Source of the DNA: an uncultured Clostridia bacterium
Lineage (GTDB): Bacteria; Bacillota; Clostridia; TANB77; CAG-508
Direction: 5' to 3'
Assembly: GCA_910589185.1 (NCBI GenBank)
Contig: CAJUSU010000002.1
Span: 5,694 to 69,693 of the forward strand
DNA length: 64,000 bases
In this document: positions 47,487-58,411 of the stretch, in pieces
Position numbering within the stretch: position 1 is the first letter of the stretch
How the letters are laid out: the number at the start of each line of letters is the position of its first letter
Translations under genes and position numbers: made by a program
Notes under the pieces: generated by a model
What the model was told of the DNA's origin: nothing
Database searches by the model: none
What the model saw: only the letters and a program-made list of their open reading frames with translations

Positions 47487-48714
47487 AATGATTACAATAA
47501 TATTAGCAATTGTATTAATTGCCATGGTAATGCTACTTGCCGTCCTTTGTATGCTATATTTTAAATCAAAAAATAAACAACCAGAAACCGCTAAAAGTAC
47601 TTCAACAATTTCAAATAAAAAAGAAATTAAAACCAGTAAAAACTATTCAGTAGAATCTGCTTTTGATTTTATGGAATTTGATACTGTAGAAGATAATATG
47701 ATTTCTACAAAAAATGGTGGAAAATATGTCATGGTAGTAGAATGTCAAGGTATTAACTATGATTTGATGTCAGAAGTAGAAAAAAATGCAGTAGAAGAAG
47801 GATTTATTCAATTTTTAAATACCCTAAGACATCCTATTCAAATTTACACACAGACGAGAACGATTAACTTAGAAAGTAGTATTCAAACTTATCGCGATAA
47901 AGTAAAAGAAATTGAAGAAGAATTAGAAAAAGAAAAAAGAAAATATGAGCAAATGGTTAATTCAGGAAACTATACGCAAGAACAACTAAATGCAGCATTT
48001 TATGATTTAACCAAAACTACTAATCTATATGAATATGGAAAAGATATTATCTATACTACTGAAAAGATGAGTTTAAATAAGAATGTACTAAATCAAAAAT
48101 ATTACATCATCATTCCATATTACCCAGAAGAACTAGGAGAAAACAACTTTGATAAGCAAGAAATTAGAAATTTAGCTTTTTCAGAATTGTACACAAGAGC
48201 ACAATCTATTGTGAGAACTTTATCTGTATGTGGTGTTACAGGAAAAGTACTAGACTCTAATGAATTAGTAGATTTACTATACATAGCATACAACAGAGAT
48301 GATGCAGAAATTTATGGAATTGATAAAGCAATAGAAGCTGGATATAACGAACTATATTCTACAGCACCAGATGTAGTAGATAAAAAAATGAAAGCACTAA
48401 ATGAACAAATTGAAAAAGCAGCTTTTGAAAAAGCAAACCAAAAAGTAATAGAAGCAAAAACAGAAAAGCAAAAAGCTTTTGAACAAAAACAAGAGAATCA
48501 GGATGATTTAATAGCACAATTAGCTTCCATCATTGTAGAGCAAAATAGAGGCGCTATTGGAAATGATATTGCAGATAATGCTATTGAAAAAATTCAAGAA
48601 GAAAAACAAAAGAGAAGAGGAAGGCCTAAAAAACAAACTTCAGAAAGTACAGAAGAAGGAGGCGTAGGAGCAAATGAGAAAGAAGGAAGAGATAGAAGTA
48701 CAAAAACAGCATAA
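47479..48714 (+). CDS. Membrane-anchored TraC-like T4SS protein
   Basis: 411 residues from ATG 47479 (AAGGAGG 10 bases upstream). One N-terminal membrane helix (ITIILAIVLIAMVMLLAVLCMLYF), then a conserved soluble part (YSVESAFDFMEFDTVEDNMIST...YVMVVECQGINYDLMSE...) and a coiled coil (EIEEELEKEKRKYEQM, about 155-175). The tail is Lys/Glu-rich with an AT-hook-like RRGRPKK near 385. There is no Walker motif. It resembles the TraC-like protein that accompanies VirB4 in Gram-positive conjugation systems. It overlaps the virB4 gene by 41 bp. Confidence 0.7.
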   Translation: MIEMITIILAIVLIAMVMLLAVLCMLYFKSKNKQPETAKSTSTISNKKEIKTSKNYSVESAFDFMEFDTVEDNMISTKNGGKYVMVVECQGINYDLMSEVEKNAVEEGFIQFLNTLRHPIQIYTQTRTINLESSIQTYRDKVKEIEEELEKEKRKYEQMVNSGNYTQEQLNAAFYDLTKTTNLYEYGKDIIYTTEKMSLNKNVLNQKYYIIIPYYPEELGENNFDKQEIRNLAFSELYTRAQSIVRTLSVCGVTGKVLDSNELVDLLYIAYNRDDAEIYGIDKAIEAGYNELYSTAPDVVDKKMKALNEQIEKAAFEKANQKVIEAKTEKQKAFEQKQENQDDLIAQLASIIVEQNRGAIGNDIADNAIEKIQEEKQKRRGRPKKQTSESTEEGGVGANEKEGRDRSTKTA

Positions 48715-50644
48715 TGATTACACAAAACCAAATGAATATAAAATTTTGAAGAAAAAAACGATTAAAGAATTAATCTCACCAGCAGGAATAGACACAAGTA
48801 ATATTGACCATTTAGAAATTATTTCTAATGTCACAAGGTATGCAAGGAGCTTCTTTGTATCAGCACTTCCTAGAATGTGTACCTTCCCTGAATTATTTAG
48901 AGATATGTATTTATTCGGAGATATTAATACCTCTATTTATATTAATCCAATTCAAGAATCTAGATCACAAAACGAATTGAATAGAGTTATCAATGAATTG
49001 GAAACAGAAAGAATTGTAGCAGCAGACAAAGGAAATATTAATAGAGAAAGTACATTGGGTCAAAAAAGATTAGAAGCAGAACAATTGAGAGATGAAATTG
49101 CAGCAGGATTTAACAAACTGTATGAAGCATCCATTGTTGCAACTTTATTTGCCTATAGCTTAGAAGACCTAGATAAATACACAAAATTATTAGCAACAGA
49201 AATGTCAAAATCATTAGTAAATATTAAAACTGCATGGGGAATGCAAGAAGAAGCATTTAAGTCCAATTTACCTTTAATGGAAGATAAAATTAAAAAGACA
49301 CATACTTTTGATAGACGTTCTATGGGAACAGTTTTCCCATTCACAACATCAGAAGTAGGACATCCAACAGGAATTCCTTTAGGAATCAACAAACAAACAG
49401 GAGTGCCAATTCTTTTTGATAACTTCCATAACTCACTTACTAACTACAATATGGTTATTTTCGCTAAATCTGGTGCTGGTAAATCAGTAACTATGAAAAC
49501 TTTAATTTCTCGTAGCGCAGTGTTAATGGGAATTCAAAGTTTGGCGCTAGACGCTGAAGGTGAGTATAGTATTGTAGCAGAGAGTCTAGGGGGTATTAAC
49601 GTTGTTTTATCACCTACTTCAAAAACAATTATTAATATCTTTGATATTGAAACAGAAGTAGTAAAAGATGAAATTACAGGAAAAGAAAGACTAGTATTAA
49701 ATGTAGAAAATAAGGTGGAAGACGTAACACAAGCTCTACTTACTATGGCAAGAGGAAGTACTAGAAGTCAAGAAGTAAACGAACTTACGAAACAAATCAT
49801 AGCCGAATCAGTAGCAGAAGAATATATAGCACACGGAATTAACAGCGATCCTAACAGCTTATACGACGCAACCTCTGGTTTAGCAAATGGAAATATGCTA
49901 GGAAGAGAAAGAAAACAAATGCCTACCATTGGTTCTTGGTACAAAAGAATTCAAGCAAAAGCAGCAGCAAATACAAATCAAGATTATAGCTTCCATTATA
50001 GTTATTTGCTAAAGGTTATGAAACAATATATCAGAGAGTATGATGGGCAAATGGCATACTTTGATGGACAATCTACCTTTGATCTATTAGATGGAACACT
50101 ATTCATTAACTTAGATATTTCGCAACTAGAAGAAAGATTTGCAAGACCTTTAGCACAACAAATTCTACTTGCTTGGATTTGGGAAAAGTATGTTAAGAAA
50201 AATAGTGAAGATAGATCAAAAGCTTCTAAGAAAAGAGTTTTAGTAGATGAAGCATGGATGTTATTACCATATCCAGAGGCAGTAGATTTCCTAAATACCA
50301 TGGCAAGACGTGCCAGAAAAAGAAATGTATCTTTAGCTATTATTTCTCAAAGATTTCAAGACTTTTATGAGAAACCAGAAGCACAAGCGGTACTAACTTC
50401 TTCAGACACAAAATTATTCTTAGCACAAGATAAATCAGAAATTCAATACTTAAAAGAAGTATTCAAATTAAGTGAAGGGGAATCAAGCTTTTTAATTACT
50501 TGTTTCAAAGGAGAAGGATTATTAAAAGTAGGAGCAGATAGTGCTATTATTCAAATACAGCCAACTGCAAAAGAATTTGAATTCGTAGAAACAAACTTAA
50601 ATAAATTAGCACAGAAGAAAAATAAACAAGCAATAAATTATTAG
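48674..50644 (+). CDS. virB4: VirB4/TraC-family T4SS ATPase
   Basis: 656 residues. The N-terminal part (about 30-230) is the VirB4 CagE/TrbE-like region; the C-terminal motor has Walker A FAKSGAGKSVTMK (about 263-275), Walker B RVLVDEAWMLLPYPEA (about 519-534) and the AIISQRFQDF motif following it. This ATPase powers assembly and transport in type IV secretion. The start is supported by GGAGG upstream and overlap with the previous gene. No in-frame CGG codons. It is a full-length member. Confidence 0.95.
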   Translation: MRKKEEIEVQKQHNDYTKPNEYKILKKKTIKELISPAGIDTSNIDHLEIISNVTRYARSFFVSALPRMCTFPELFRDMYLFGDINTSIYINPIQESRSQNELNRVINELETERIVAADKGNINRESTLGQKRLEAEQLRDEIAAGFNKLYEASIVATLFAYSLEDLDKYTKLLATEMSKSLVNIKTAWGMQEEAFKSNLPLMEDKIKKTHTFDRRSMGTVFPFTTSEVGHPTGIPLGINKQTGVPILFDNFHNSLTNYNMVIFAKSGAGKSVTMKTLISRSAVLMGIQSLALDAEGEYSIVAESLGGINVVLSPTSKTIINIFDIETEVVKDEITGKERLVLNVENKVEDVTQALLTMARGSTRSQEVNELTKQIIAESVAEEYIAHGINSDPNSLYDATSGLANGNMLGRERKQMPTIGSWYKRIQAKAAANTNQDYSFHYSYLLKVMKQYIREYDGQMAYFDGQSTFDLLDGTLFINLDISQLEERFARPLAQQILLAWIWEKYVKKNSEDRSKASKKRVLVDEAWMLLPYPEAVDFLNTMARRARKRNVSLAIISQRFQDFYEKPEAQAVLTSSDTKLFLAQDKSEIQYLKEVFKLSEGESSFLITCFKGEGLLKVGADSAIIQIQPTAKEFEFVETNLNKLAQKKNKQAINY

Positions 50645-50652
50645 GGGGAATT

Positions 50653-53338
50653 ATGGAGAAATTAATTGCAAACCATAAGTTAACACAAAAGATATTTCTA
50701 TCAATAATCGTGGTGTTATTGCTTAGTTTTGCTGTGCCCGTAAAATCACAAGCGGGAATAGGAGGAATCTTATTAGATCCACTCTTTGACTTAGTAGGAA
50801 CGATATTAGATGTTTTTGTAGGAGCACTGCAAGCATTTTTAGTAGATGGAGAATTTAATAATAGTGAAGATTCAAGTGGATTGAACTTTTATTTAGCAGA
50901 CAAAGATGATTTTATGTCGAAGATAGATGATGAATATAAAGAATTTAAATATTCTACTGGAAACGGAGAGGCACAAATTACAATCAATGCCGATGAGTTA
51001 GATAAAAGTATTTGGCGGAAACAGTACATATGCAATTCCAGTTATGAGATATTCACCAGAAAAGATTTTCTCAGGAAAAATTCCAGCTTTAGATATTAAC
51101 TTTGTTGATCCGGTTGACTGGGAAAATGAAGACATGAATGAACGTTCTATTACACAAGCATTACATAGTACCATTGCTTCTTGGTATGTATCATTAAGAA
51201 ATTTAGCAGTAGTAGCATTAATGCTAGTATTAGTATATGTAGGTATTAGAATTGTTATTAGTAGTACAGCATCAGACAAAGCAAAATATAAGCAAATGTT
51301 AATAGATTGGCTTGTTGCTCTATGTATTCTATTTTGCTTACATTACATTATGACATTTACAACAACAATTGTAAATGAAATTACAGGAGCAATTACAGGA
51401 GCACAAGATAGCAATGGAAATAATGTAGCAGTTAAAGTAGAAGGAGACTCAGATGGAACTGTAGAATTTAATACAGATTTGATGGGATTGATTCGTTTTA
51501 AAATGCAAGCACCAAATGTATCTGGCAAGATTTTGTATTTGATTTTATACTTAGCAATGGTAATTTATACATTCATGTTCACATTCTATTACTTAAAGAG
51601 GGTACTGACAATTGCATTTTTAACACTGATTTCTCCACTAGTAGCAATGACTTATCCAATAGACAAAATAAGAGATGGAAAAGCACAAGCTTTTGATATG
51701 TGGTTAAAAGAATATGTATTTAATGCATTATTACAACCATTCCATTTAATTATTTATAGTATTTTCGTAGGATCCGCAATTGATTTAGCAGCTAAAAATC
51801 CATTATTTGCAATTGTTGCATTAGCGTTTATTACTCCAGCTGAAAAAATACTTCGTAAATTCTTTGGATTTGAAAAAGCAAGTACAGCGGGAGCATTAGG
51901 AGCTGTTGCCAGCGCAGCAGGTGGAGCTGCTGTTATGAATCATATGAGAAATCTTATGGCACCTAAAAAAGGTGCTGGAGGTGGTGGAAATAAGGGGATT
52001 AAAACCAAAAATAAACCAGAGGGTTCAGCACCATCTCTAGAAGATGCATTTGGCAACGGAAGTAGTGGCAGTGGTACAAACGATTCAAACGATGCACAAT
52101 CTCCAAGGGAAGCTAATCAGCCAACATTAGGAGGAGGACAAGACTGGGACCAAAATGGAGGTGGCGGAGGAGAAAGTTCAAATACACATGAACCGACACA
52201 AACACCTTCAGAAGGAGGAAATGGAGGACAAGGAGGAAATCCTCCACCAGAACCAACGCCTCCACCAGAACCACCAGATTCAGGTTCGGGTTCAGATGGC
52301 ATCCATTTAAAAGATACTGCTTTTGAATGGTCTGATAATGATACAAGAGGAGCAGGAGCATATCTAGGAGGAATTGCAAGATCAGGCGCTTCGTGGGCAG
52401 GTAACAAAATTGCCAATTCAGCTGCGGGACAAGGAGCTATAAGATTTGGCAGATCTGTAGCGGGTAGTGCAAGAAGTGTAAGAGATATGGCTGCTGCAAG
52501 AGCACGTCAAGTAGGTGCATTAGCATCAGCAGGAGCTCATAAAGTAGGAGATTTCGGAAGAACTTATATACCAAAGCCTATTAGAAATACAGCAGGTACT
52601 TTAGCAAGAGCAACTGGACAGGCAGCAGTTGGTGCAGCAAAAGCAGCTGGACATGCTGCATTAGGAGTAGGAAATGTAGCATTACAAACTGGAAAGGCAG
52701 CAGGAAAGGCAGCGCTAAAAGCAGCACCTGGAGCAATACTAGGAATGGCAGCAGGTATTGCAAGTGATGACTTAAGCGATATTGGAAAATATACATTAGC
52801 AGGAGCGGCATTAAGCAGTACAATTGGATCAAGTGCAGTAGCACAAGCAGGATCTTTTGTAGCAGACAGTTATAGACAAGGCTCTGGAGGGGCTTATGAA
52901 GCAGCGCTAAAGCAAAGAAAAGAAAATTATATAAAAGATAATGAAGAATTGTATAGTCAGAAATACCCAGATGCTTCTAAGAAAGAACTAAAAGCAAAAT
53001 TGGAACAGGGAGCATACTATGACAGTATTGGAATCGAAGGAAAAGATACCTTTAAAGCTGTAAAATTAGAAGATAAAATAAAGAAAGAAATGGCTCAAGC
53101 AGGAGTAGCCGAAGAGGAGGCAAACAGAAGAGCACAAGCACAAACAGCAGCGATTATGAAAGAAGTAAAAGATTATAGTGCAAAAGACTTAAGAGAAGAG
53201 AGCACAGTAAGAGATTTAAGAACAGACTTATCAAAACGATTAGAAAGCCAAGGATTAACAGGAAATGAAAAAATGAAAACAGTTGACATGATTGTAAGAG
53301 AAATGAAATCTGTTCGTGGAGTTAAAAACGATTTTTAA
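50653..53338 (+). CDS. VirB6/TrbL-like channel protein, frame interrupted at one CGG codon
   Basis: 894 residues after one shift. ATG 50653 follows TAGGGGGAA; an N-terminal hydrophobic segment leads to SWYVSLRNLAVVALMLVLVYVGIRIVISS and four or five more membrane helices (to about residue 415), the VirB6/TrbL core. Then come a Gly/Pro/Ser-rich linker and a long Ala/Gly-rich amphipathic region (RFGRSVAGSARSVRDMAAARARQV...) and a charged tail. The zero frame meets CGG at 51016-51018 and stops soon after at 51099. Skipping C gives SIW-GNSTYAIPVMRYSPEKIFSG and the long downstream frame with no stop between. Without the shift all membrane helices of the channel would be lost. Confidence 0.82.
51016..51019 (+). 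other. CGG +1 shift site 5 (virB6-like gene)
   Basis: TGG CGG AAA becomes TGG GGA AAC and joins the N-terminal segment to the channel domain. Confidence 0.65.
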
Positions 53339-53361
53339 AATAACAAAGGAGAGCTATAACA

Positions 53362-54312
53362 ATGATTAAGTTATTAAGATACTGGAACCAAAACAAAAGA
53401 AAGATATTAATAACGATTGCAGTCATAGCTCTCATTATTATTATCATACAAATAGCCAATAGTGTAATAAAAAGGCGAAATGAAAAAGATAGGAATGAAA
53501 TAAAACAAGGTACAGTAGCAAATGATATTACAAAGCCAAACGAATCTATTATATCGCAAGATAAATTAACAGAAAAAGAAACAAAAGAAAGCTCAGATTT
53601 TATAGAACAGTTTGTCAGCTTTTGCAACCAAAAAAAAGCGGATGATGCTTATCGTTTATTATCAGATGATTGTAAAAATGAGTTATATCCAACAAAAGAA
53701 TTATTTATTAGTAATTATATGAATCAAATTTTTGAAGAAACAGTCAACTATGAATTACAGTTATGGTATACAGTCTCCAACTGCTATACATACCGCATTA
53801 CATATAATAAAGGAAACTTACTTCAAACAGGTGGACAAGGTAATAGCGGAAACTTTTTAGATTACATTACTTTGCTAAAACAAAATGGAGAATATAAATT
53901 AAATATTAATAAATTTATTCGTAAGCAAACATTAAGTAAGCAGGGAAGCAGTAACGGAATTGATGTTACTATTAATAGTAAATGCATTTATGTAGATTAT
54001 GAAATTTATAACATGACGATACAAAACAATACACAAAATACTATTTTATTAAATGATGGAACTGATGCGAACAATTTTAGTTTAATAGGAAGAAATAATA
54101 GTACCTTTTCTTCTGTTATTTCAGAGCTGCCAATCAGTAGCTTAACATTGAATCCACAATATAGAAAAACGGTAGATATTAAATTCAACAAAATCTATAT
54201 GACAAGAAGCGAACTAGAAGCTATGCAAATGACAAATATTTATTTAAACAAAGAACAATATGACACAAAACAAGAAAATGCAGAAAAAATCACAATCAAA
54301 ATAAATCTATAA
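53362..54312 (+). CDS. VirB8/TcpC-like bitopic T4SS protein
   Basis: 316 residues: short cytosolic start, one membrane helix (RKILITIAVIALIIIIIQIANSVI, about 12-35), then an extracellular part. Residues about 75-175 (DFIEQFVSFCNQKKADDAYRLLSDDCKNELYPTKELF) look like an NTF2-like fold of the kind used by VirB8 and TcpC, with a beta-rich C-terminal domain. The assignment rests on topology and position between VirB6 and the wall hydrolase. AAAGGAGAGC precedes ATG 53362. Confidence 0.6.
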   Translation: MIKLLRYWNQNKRKILITIAVIALIIIIIQIANSVIKRRNEKDRNEIKQGTVANDITKPNESIISQDKLTEKETKESSDFIEQFVSFCNQKKADDAYRLLSDDCKNELYPTKELFISNYMNQIFEETVNYELQLWYTVSNCYTYRITYNKGNLLQTGGQGNSGNFLDYITLLKQNGEYKLNINKFIRKQTLSKQGSSNGIDVTINSKCIYVDYEIYNMTIQNNTQNTILLNDGTDANNFSLIGRNNSTFSSVISELPISSLTLNPQYRKTVDIKFNKIYMTRSELEAMQMTNIYLNKEQYDTKQENAEKITIKINL

Positions 54313-54332
54313 AAGTAAAAAAGTAAAGGCAG

Positions 54333-57000
54333 GTGAGGCAATTGAATGACGAAGAAAAACAAAAAGATAGTTTAGGAGACAAACTAAAACAAGCAGGAAA
54401 AGAAGAAGCAAAAAATAAAGCAAAATCCACAATTAAAAAACTTTTAATCAAAGCAATACCATTTATTGCCATAATTTTAGTAGGGCTTATGGTAGCATCT
54501 TGCCTTATTGCTTTAGTAAATATTATTAAAGAAACAGCACAAGGAATTATTAATGCCATTGTAGACTTCTTTAAAGGACCTCAAACTATAATCGAAATTA
54601 GTGATGAACAATTAGATCAACTCATAGCCGTCATAGAGGCTACGGGAATAGACTTAGAAGACCTGGAATTGCTGCGGCGATATTGATTATGAAGTACCAG
54701 ACAGAGAAGAGGAAATAAAAAAAGCAAAAAGAAAATATATTAGAATGTTTTTCGAAGCACAAATTATGACACAAGAATTAAAAAGAGGAAATGATCATTT
54801 AGACAAACAAGGACGTGTATTCCTGTATCCAGAATCAACATTAGGACAAGAAAATCTTACACCATATCAAACTCTAACTTATCTTAAGTACCAATCAGAT
54901 GATGCAAATGAAAATACATTCAAAAAGAAATTAGAAGCAAACGCAAAAGATATACAAAATTATTTCTCTGTAAATGATAATGGAGAGCTAGTTTTAGCAA
55001 CTTTGCAAACAACAGTAGTCAAAACAGAAAGTAAAACAGATGGAGATTGGTTTGCTGATAAAGATACTACTACAACTTATTTTGCAACAGAAGTAACCGT
55101 AGATTACAAAAGTATGATTTCACAATATGCAACACCAATGAACTTCTTTTTAGAATTAGGAATGGTAGTGAGAAATCCAGAATTTTTAGCAGCAGTGGTA
55201 GATTTAGTAAAGACTAAAACGAATATACAATTAACAGTTTTAAATACAACATCAGTAGATGTTACCACACAAGTAGACAAAACAACTAATCATGTTCGTA
55301 CAAGAATAATTGTTACAGACCCAACAGGTCAAGCACCAGACACACCGATGGAGACTAGTTCGGATAAAACAACGACAACAACAACTACTACAACAGTAAC
55401 AACCGTTTCACCAGTAGTTAGAGTAACTTCAGTAGATACGTGGTTATGCAGTCAGAAAATTACATATAGTAAAATTCCAGGAACAGCAATAGAAGACAAT
55501 TATCTCATTCCACAAGAAAGTGAAGATCCAAAATCATTAGGGGATGACGACACAGTGGAAGAATCAGTTTCTTGGATAACAAGAGAGGATTCCACTGTAC
55601 ATACTTCAATTACTAGCGATACATATGATTCTGGTATTGCATCAGACTATACAGATAATACAGACGAATTTATTAAACTATTAGATGTCAAATATAGAAT
55701 TCCAAACTCAAAAGAAAAGAGAACAGCAGGTGAATACTTAAAAACAGATGCAGAACTATTTTTCCAATTATTAAGTCAAAACCCAGAAACACAAGGTATG
55801 GAATTAGTCATGAGGTATATTATGCAGAAATATACTGGCAAAGACTACGGTGCAGAAGATTTTAATTTTAATATGTTTGATGTACGTGATTTCCAAAATA
55901 TTTTATCAGGAGGAGTACTTAGCAACTATATTAAAGCTTGGGAAAATTTAGCACTATGGAAATATGAAGTAGGAGAAAGCACAACACCGCCTACAAAGTA
56001 TATTACAACAAAAGACGGAGAGCAATATTATATTGTATATGAAGATGGTAGTGCAGGACATAACAATGTTGCTTACGGAATTGCAACTTATATATCCAAT
56101 AGCAGTAATGCAAAAGAAAATCACCCAAAGTATGGAGTAGGGTACTATAACTGGGAAACGGATTTTTTGGCCTATGGAGTAAATGTAAGAACATTAAATA
56201 CAGGAGATTTAGTAAGTAAAGAAAGTGCAATGGCAGTATTTGCACTAGTTTTACAAGGATTTGAAACGAAAGTAGATACTTATTTGAGCAATAATGGGAT
56301 TAGTTTAGAACAATCACAAAGAGATGCATTAGTAGCAGTATGCTACCAATATGGAAACATTGGAAACTTTGCAGAAGCATATAGGCGATATGGAAATACA
56401 GAAGCATTAAAAACTGCTTTTAAAACAGCGAGTGGAGCACAACCTTTTAATGGTAGTACAGATAGAAAAAATGCGAATTGGCAACTATTTTATACTGGAA
56501 AATACTATACAAAAGAAGGAAACGAAATATCATCAGGTATTCTAGGAATAGCTGACCAAATACACAAATATATGGAGCAAAATAACTATTCATATTGTGT
56601 ATATGGAAGTAATCGTTACGAAGAGTGCGGTAAATTAGGAAAATCGCATGCACTAAGTACCACTTTTGAGGCATCTAAAACCAATAAAAATACATGTTGT
56701 GCTACTTATGTATCATGGGTTTTACAAGAAGCTGGATATTTTACAGCGGCTGATCATACAAATGGTGCTACTACTATGAGCAACAAGTTAAGAGCAAAGG
56801 GATGGAAAGTGATAACCAATTCTTCTGAACTTCAACCAGGAGATGTTGTTTATTTTGGTTATGGACATGTTGAAATTTATGCAGGAGATGGTAAAGTATA
56901 TAATGCAGGAAGTGGTAACTCTATAAGAGGAGTATCACCAGCAACAGACAATGGTATCTATGGTTCGAATTTTACATGTGGATTTAGACCACAAAATTAA
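54333..57000 (+). CDS. VirB1-type bifunctional cell-wall hydrolase, frame interrupted at one CGG codon
   Basis: 888 residues after one shift. A charged start and a membrane anchor (KKLLIKAIPFIAIILVGLMVASCLIALV, about 30-58) come first. CGG at 54675-54677 ends the first frame; skipping C gives LELL-GDIDYEVPDREEEIKKAKRKYIRMFFEAQ. A long extracellular region with a Thr-rich stretch follows. A lysozyme-like segment (ESAMAVFALVLQGFE...SQRDALVAVCYQYGNI, about 630-680) and an NlpC/P60-CHAP-like domain come last (NTCCATYVSWVLQEAGYF with the catalytic Cys, GYGHVEIYAGDGKVYNA with the His). The combination matches the wall hydrolases of Gram-positive T4SS, such as Tn916 Orf14. The start codon is GTG or a nearby TTG (54342); the choice is uncertain. 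Confidence 0.8.
54675..54678 (+). other. CGG +1 shift site 6 (wall-hydrolase gene)
   Basis: CTG CGG CGA becomes CTG GGC GAT. It is the only site where the glycine codon is GGC rather than GGA. Confidence 0.65.
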
Positions 57001-57022
57001 GCTAATGAGGAGATTTATCAAT

Positions 57023-58399
57023 ATGAAAAATATGAAAAAAATGATAATAGTAATAGCCATATGCATTGCCATAGTTGCAATAGCTCTCCTTATTTTACTG
57101 CAATATGCAAAATCGAATGAAAATGATCCAAGCAAAGAAATATTTGAGGTAGGGCATGAAACAACAGAAGAAGTAAATAGAACTTATACAAAATTAACTT
57201 TAACAAATGACTATTTTAGAGTAAAAGAAATTGTAGATCGATATTATAGCAATATTGCAACCATGAATGGCGAGGGAGAAGAAATAATTGAATATGAAGT
57301 AGAAGATGAAGAATACGGAGCAGAAGGAATGAACTTACAAACATATAAGAAGCAAGAGCAAGAACAGGCTCAAAAAGCCTTATATGCTATGTTAGGAAAT
57401 GAATATATTCAAGAATTTCAAATAACACAGAGCAACTTAAAAGAGAAATTAAGTCAAGATGTGAGTGAAGAAATATTATTAAAAAATATTTATATATTAG
57501 AAAATTCATTATTTGTAAGTTCTTATTATATTTATGGAGAAAAATTACAGCAAGGAAAGATGACGGAATTTTCAATGTTAATTAGTATAGATTCTAAAAA
57601 TGAAACCTTTGCTATCTATTTAGAAGACTATATGAAAACACATGATTTGAATTATAAAGAGAATCAAAATGTAGATATCAAAATAGAAAACATAGAAGAC
57701 AAGAGTTATAATAAAACTAAATATAAATCAATAACAGATAACCAAGTAGCAAAAGAGTATTATGACAATTACAAAAAAATGCTAAACTACGATACGAATT
57801 TATTATATGAAAAATTAGATAAAGAGTATCAAATAAAGAAATTCAAAAGTGTAGAAGACTTTAATAATTATATAAAGACAAATAAACAAATTTTACAAAG
57901 TAGAAATATTACACAATATAACAAGATAAATCGTGGAAATTATACGCAATATATATGCTTAGATCAGACAGGGAAAATGATTGCATTTAATGCTAATTCT
58001 TTAACAGAATATAGTGTTATTTTAGATACGTATACCATTGATTTGTCAGAATTTACAACGAAATACGCTAACGCAACAGAAGAAGATAGAGTACTTATGA
58101 ATATTCAGAAAGTATTTGAAGCAATCAATGATGGTGATTATAAATACGTATATGATAAATTAGATGAAACATTCAAAAGCAATAACTTCAGGACACAATC
58201 AGAGTTCCAGGAATATGCAAAGAAAAACTTTTTTGTACAAAATAAATTAGCAGCAGGAAAGGCAGAAAAGCAAGGAAACCTTTATTTATATGATATTACA
58301 ATAAGTGATGCAACAGGAAAAGAAACTAGTGCAAAGAAAAAGAATTTTGTTATGCAATTAAAAGAAGGTACAGACTTTGTAATGTCCTTTGGAATTTAA
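57023..58399 (+). CDS. Membrane-anchored protein with repeated VirB8-like domains
   Basis: 458 residues from ATG 57023 (GAGGAG 10 bases upstream). One membrane helix (KKMIIVIAICIAIVAIALLILLQYA) precedes an extracellular region. At least two stretches, about 255-330 (EYYDNYKKMLNYDTNLLYEKLDKEYQIKKFKSVEDFNNYIK) and about 360-455 (VFEAINDGDYKYVYDKLDETFKSNNFRTQSEFQEYAKKNF), repeat the same NTF2-like pattern also present in the gene at 53362. The family is not recognised; a second VirB8-like scaffold protein of the same machine is inferred. Confidence 0.6.
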   Translation: MKNMKKMIIVIAICIAIVAIALLILLQYAKSNENDPSKEIFEVGHETTEEVNRTYTKLTLTNDYFRVKEIVDRYYSNIATMNGEGEEIIEYEVEDEEYGAEGMNLQTYKKQEQEQAQKALYAMLGNEYIQEFQITQSNLKEKLSQDVSEEILLKNIYILENSLFVSSYYIYGEKLQQGKMTEFSMLISIDSKNETFAIYLEDYMKTHDLNYKENQNVDIKIENIEDKSYNKTKYKSITDNQVAKEYYDNYKKMLNYDTNLLYEKLDKEYQIKKFKSVEDFNNYIKTNKQILQSRNITQYNKINRGNYTQYICLDQTGKMIAFNANSLTEYSVILDTYTIDLSEFTTKYANATEEDRVLMNIQKVFEAINDGDYKYVYDKLDETFKSNNFRTQSEFQEYAKKNFFVQNKLAAGKAEKQGNLYLYDITISDATGKETSAKKKNFVMQLKEGTDFVMSFGI

Positions 58400-58411
58400 G
58401 GAGGCGAGGAA

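Noticed and set aside
47479..50644. Split VirB4 caused by a frameshift
   Set aside because: The two frames overlap by 41 bp, the second has its own GGAGG ribosome site and a complete VirB4 layout, and the first is a separate membrane-anchored TraC-like protein.
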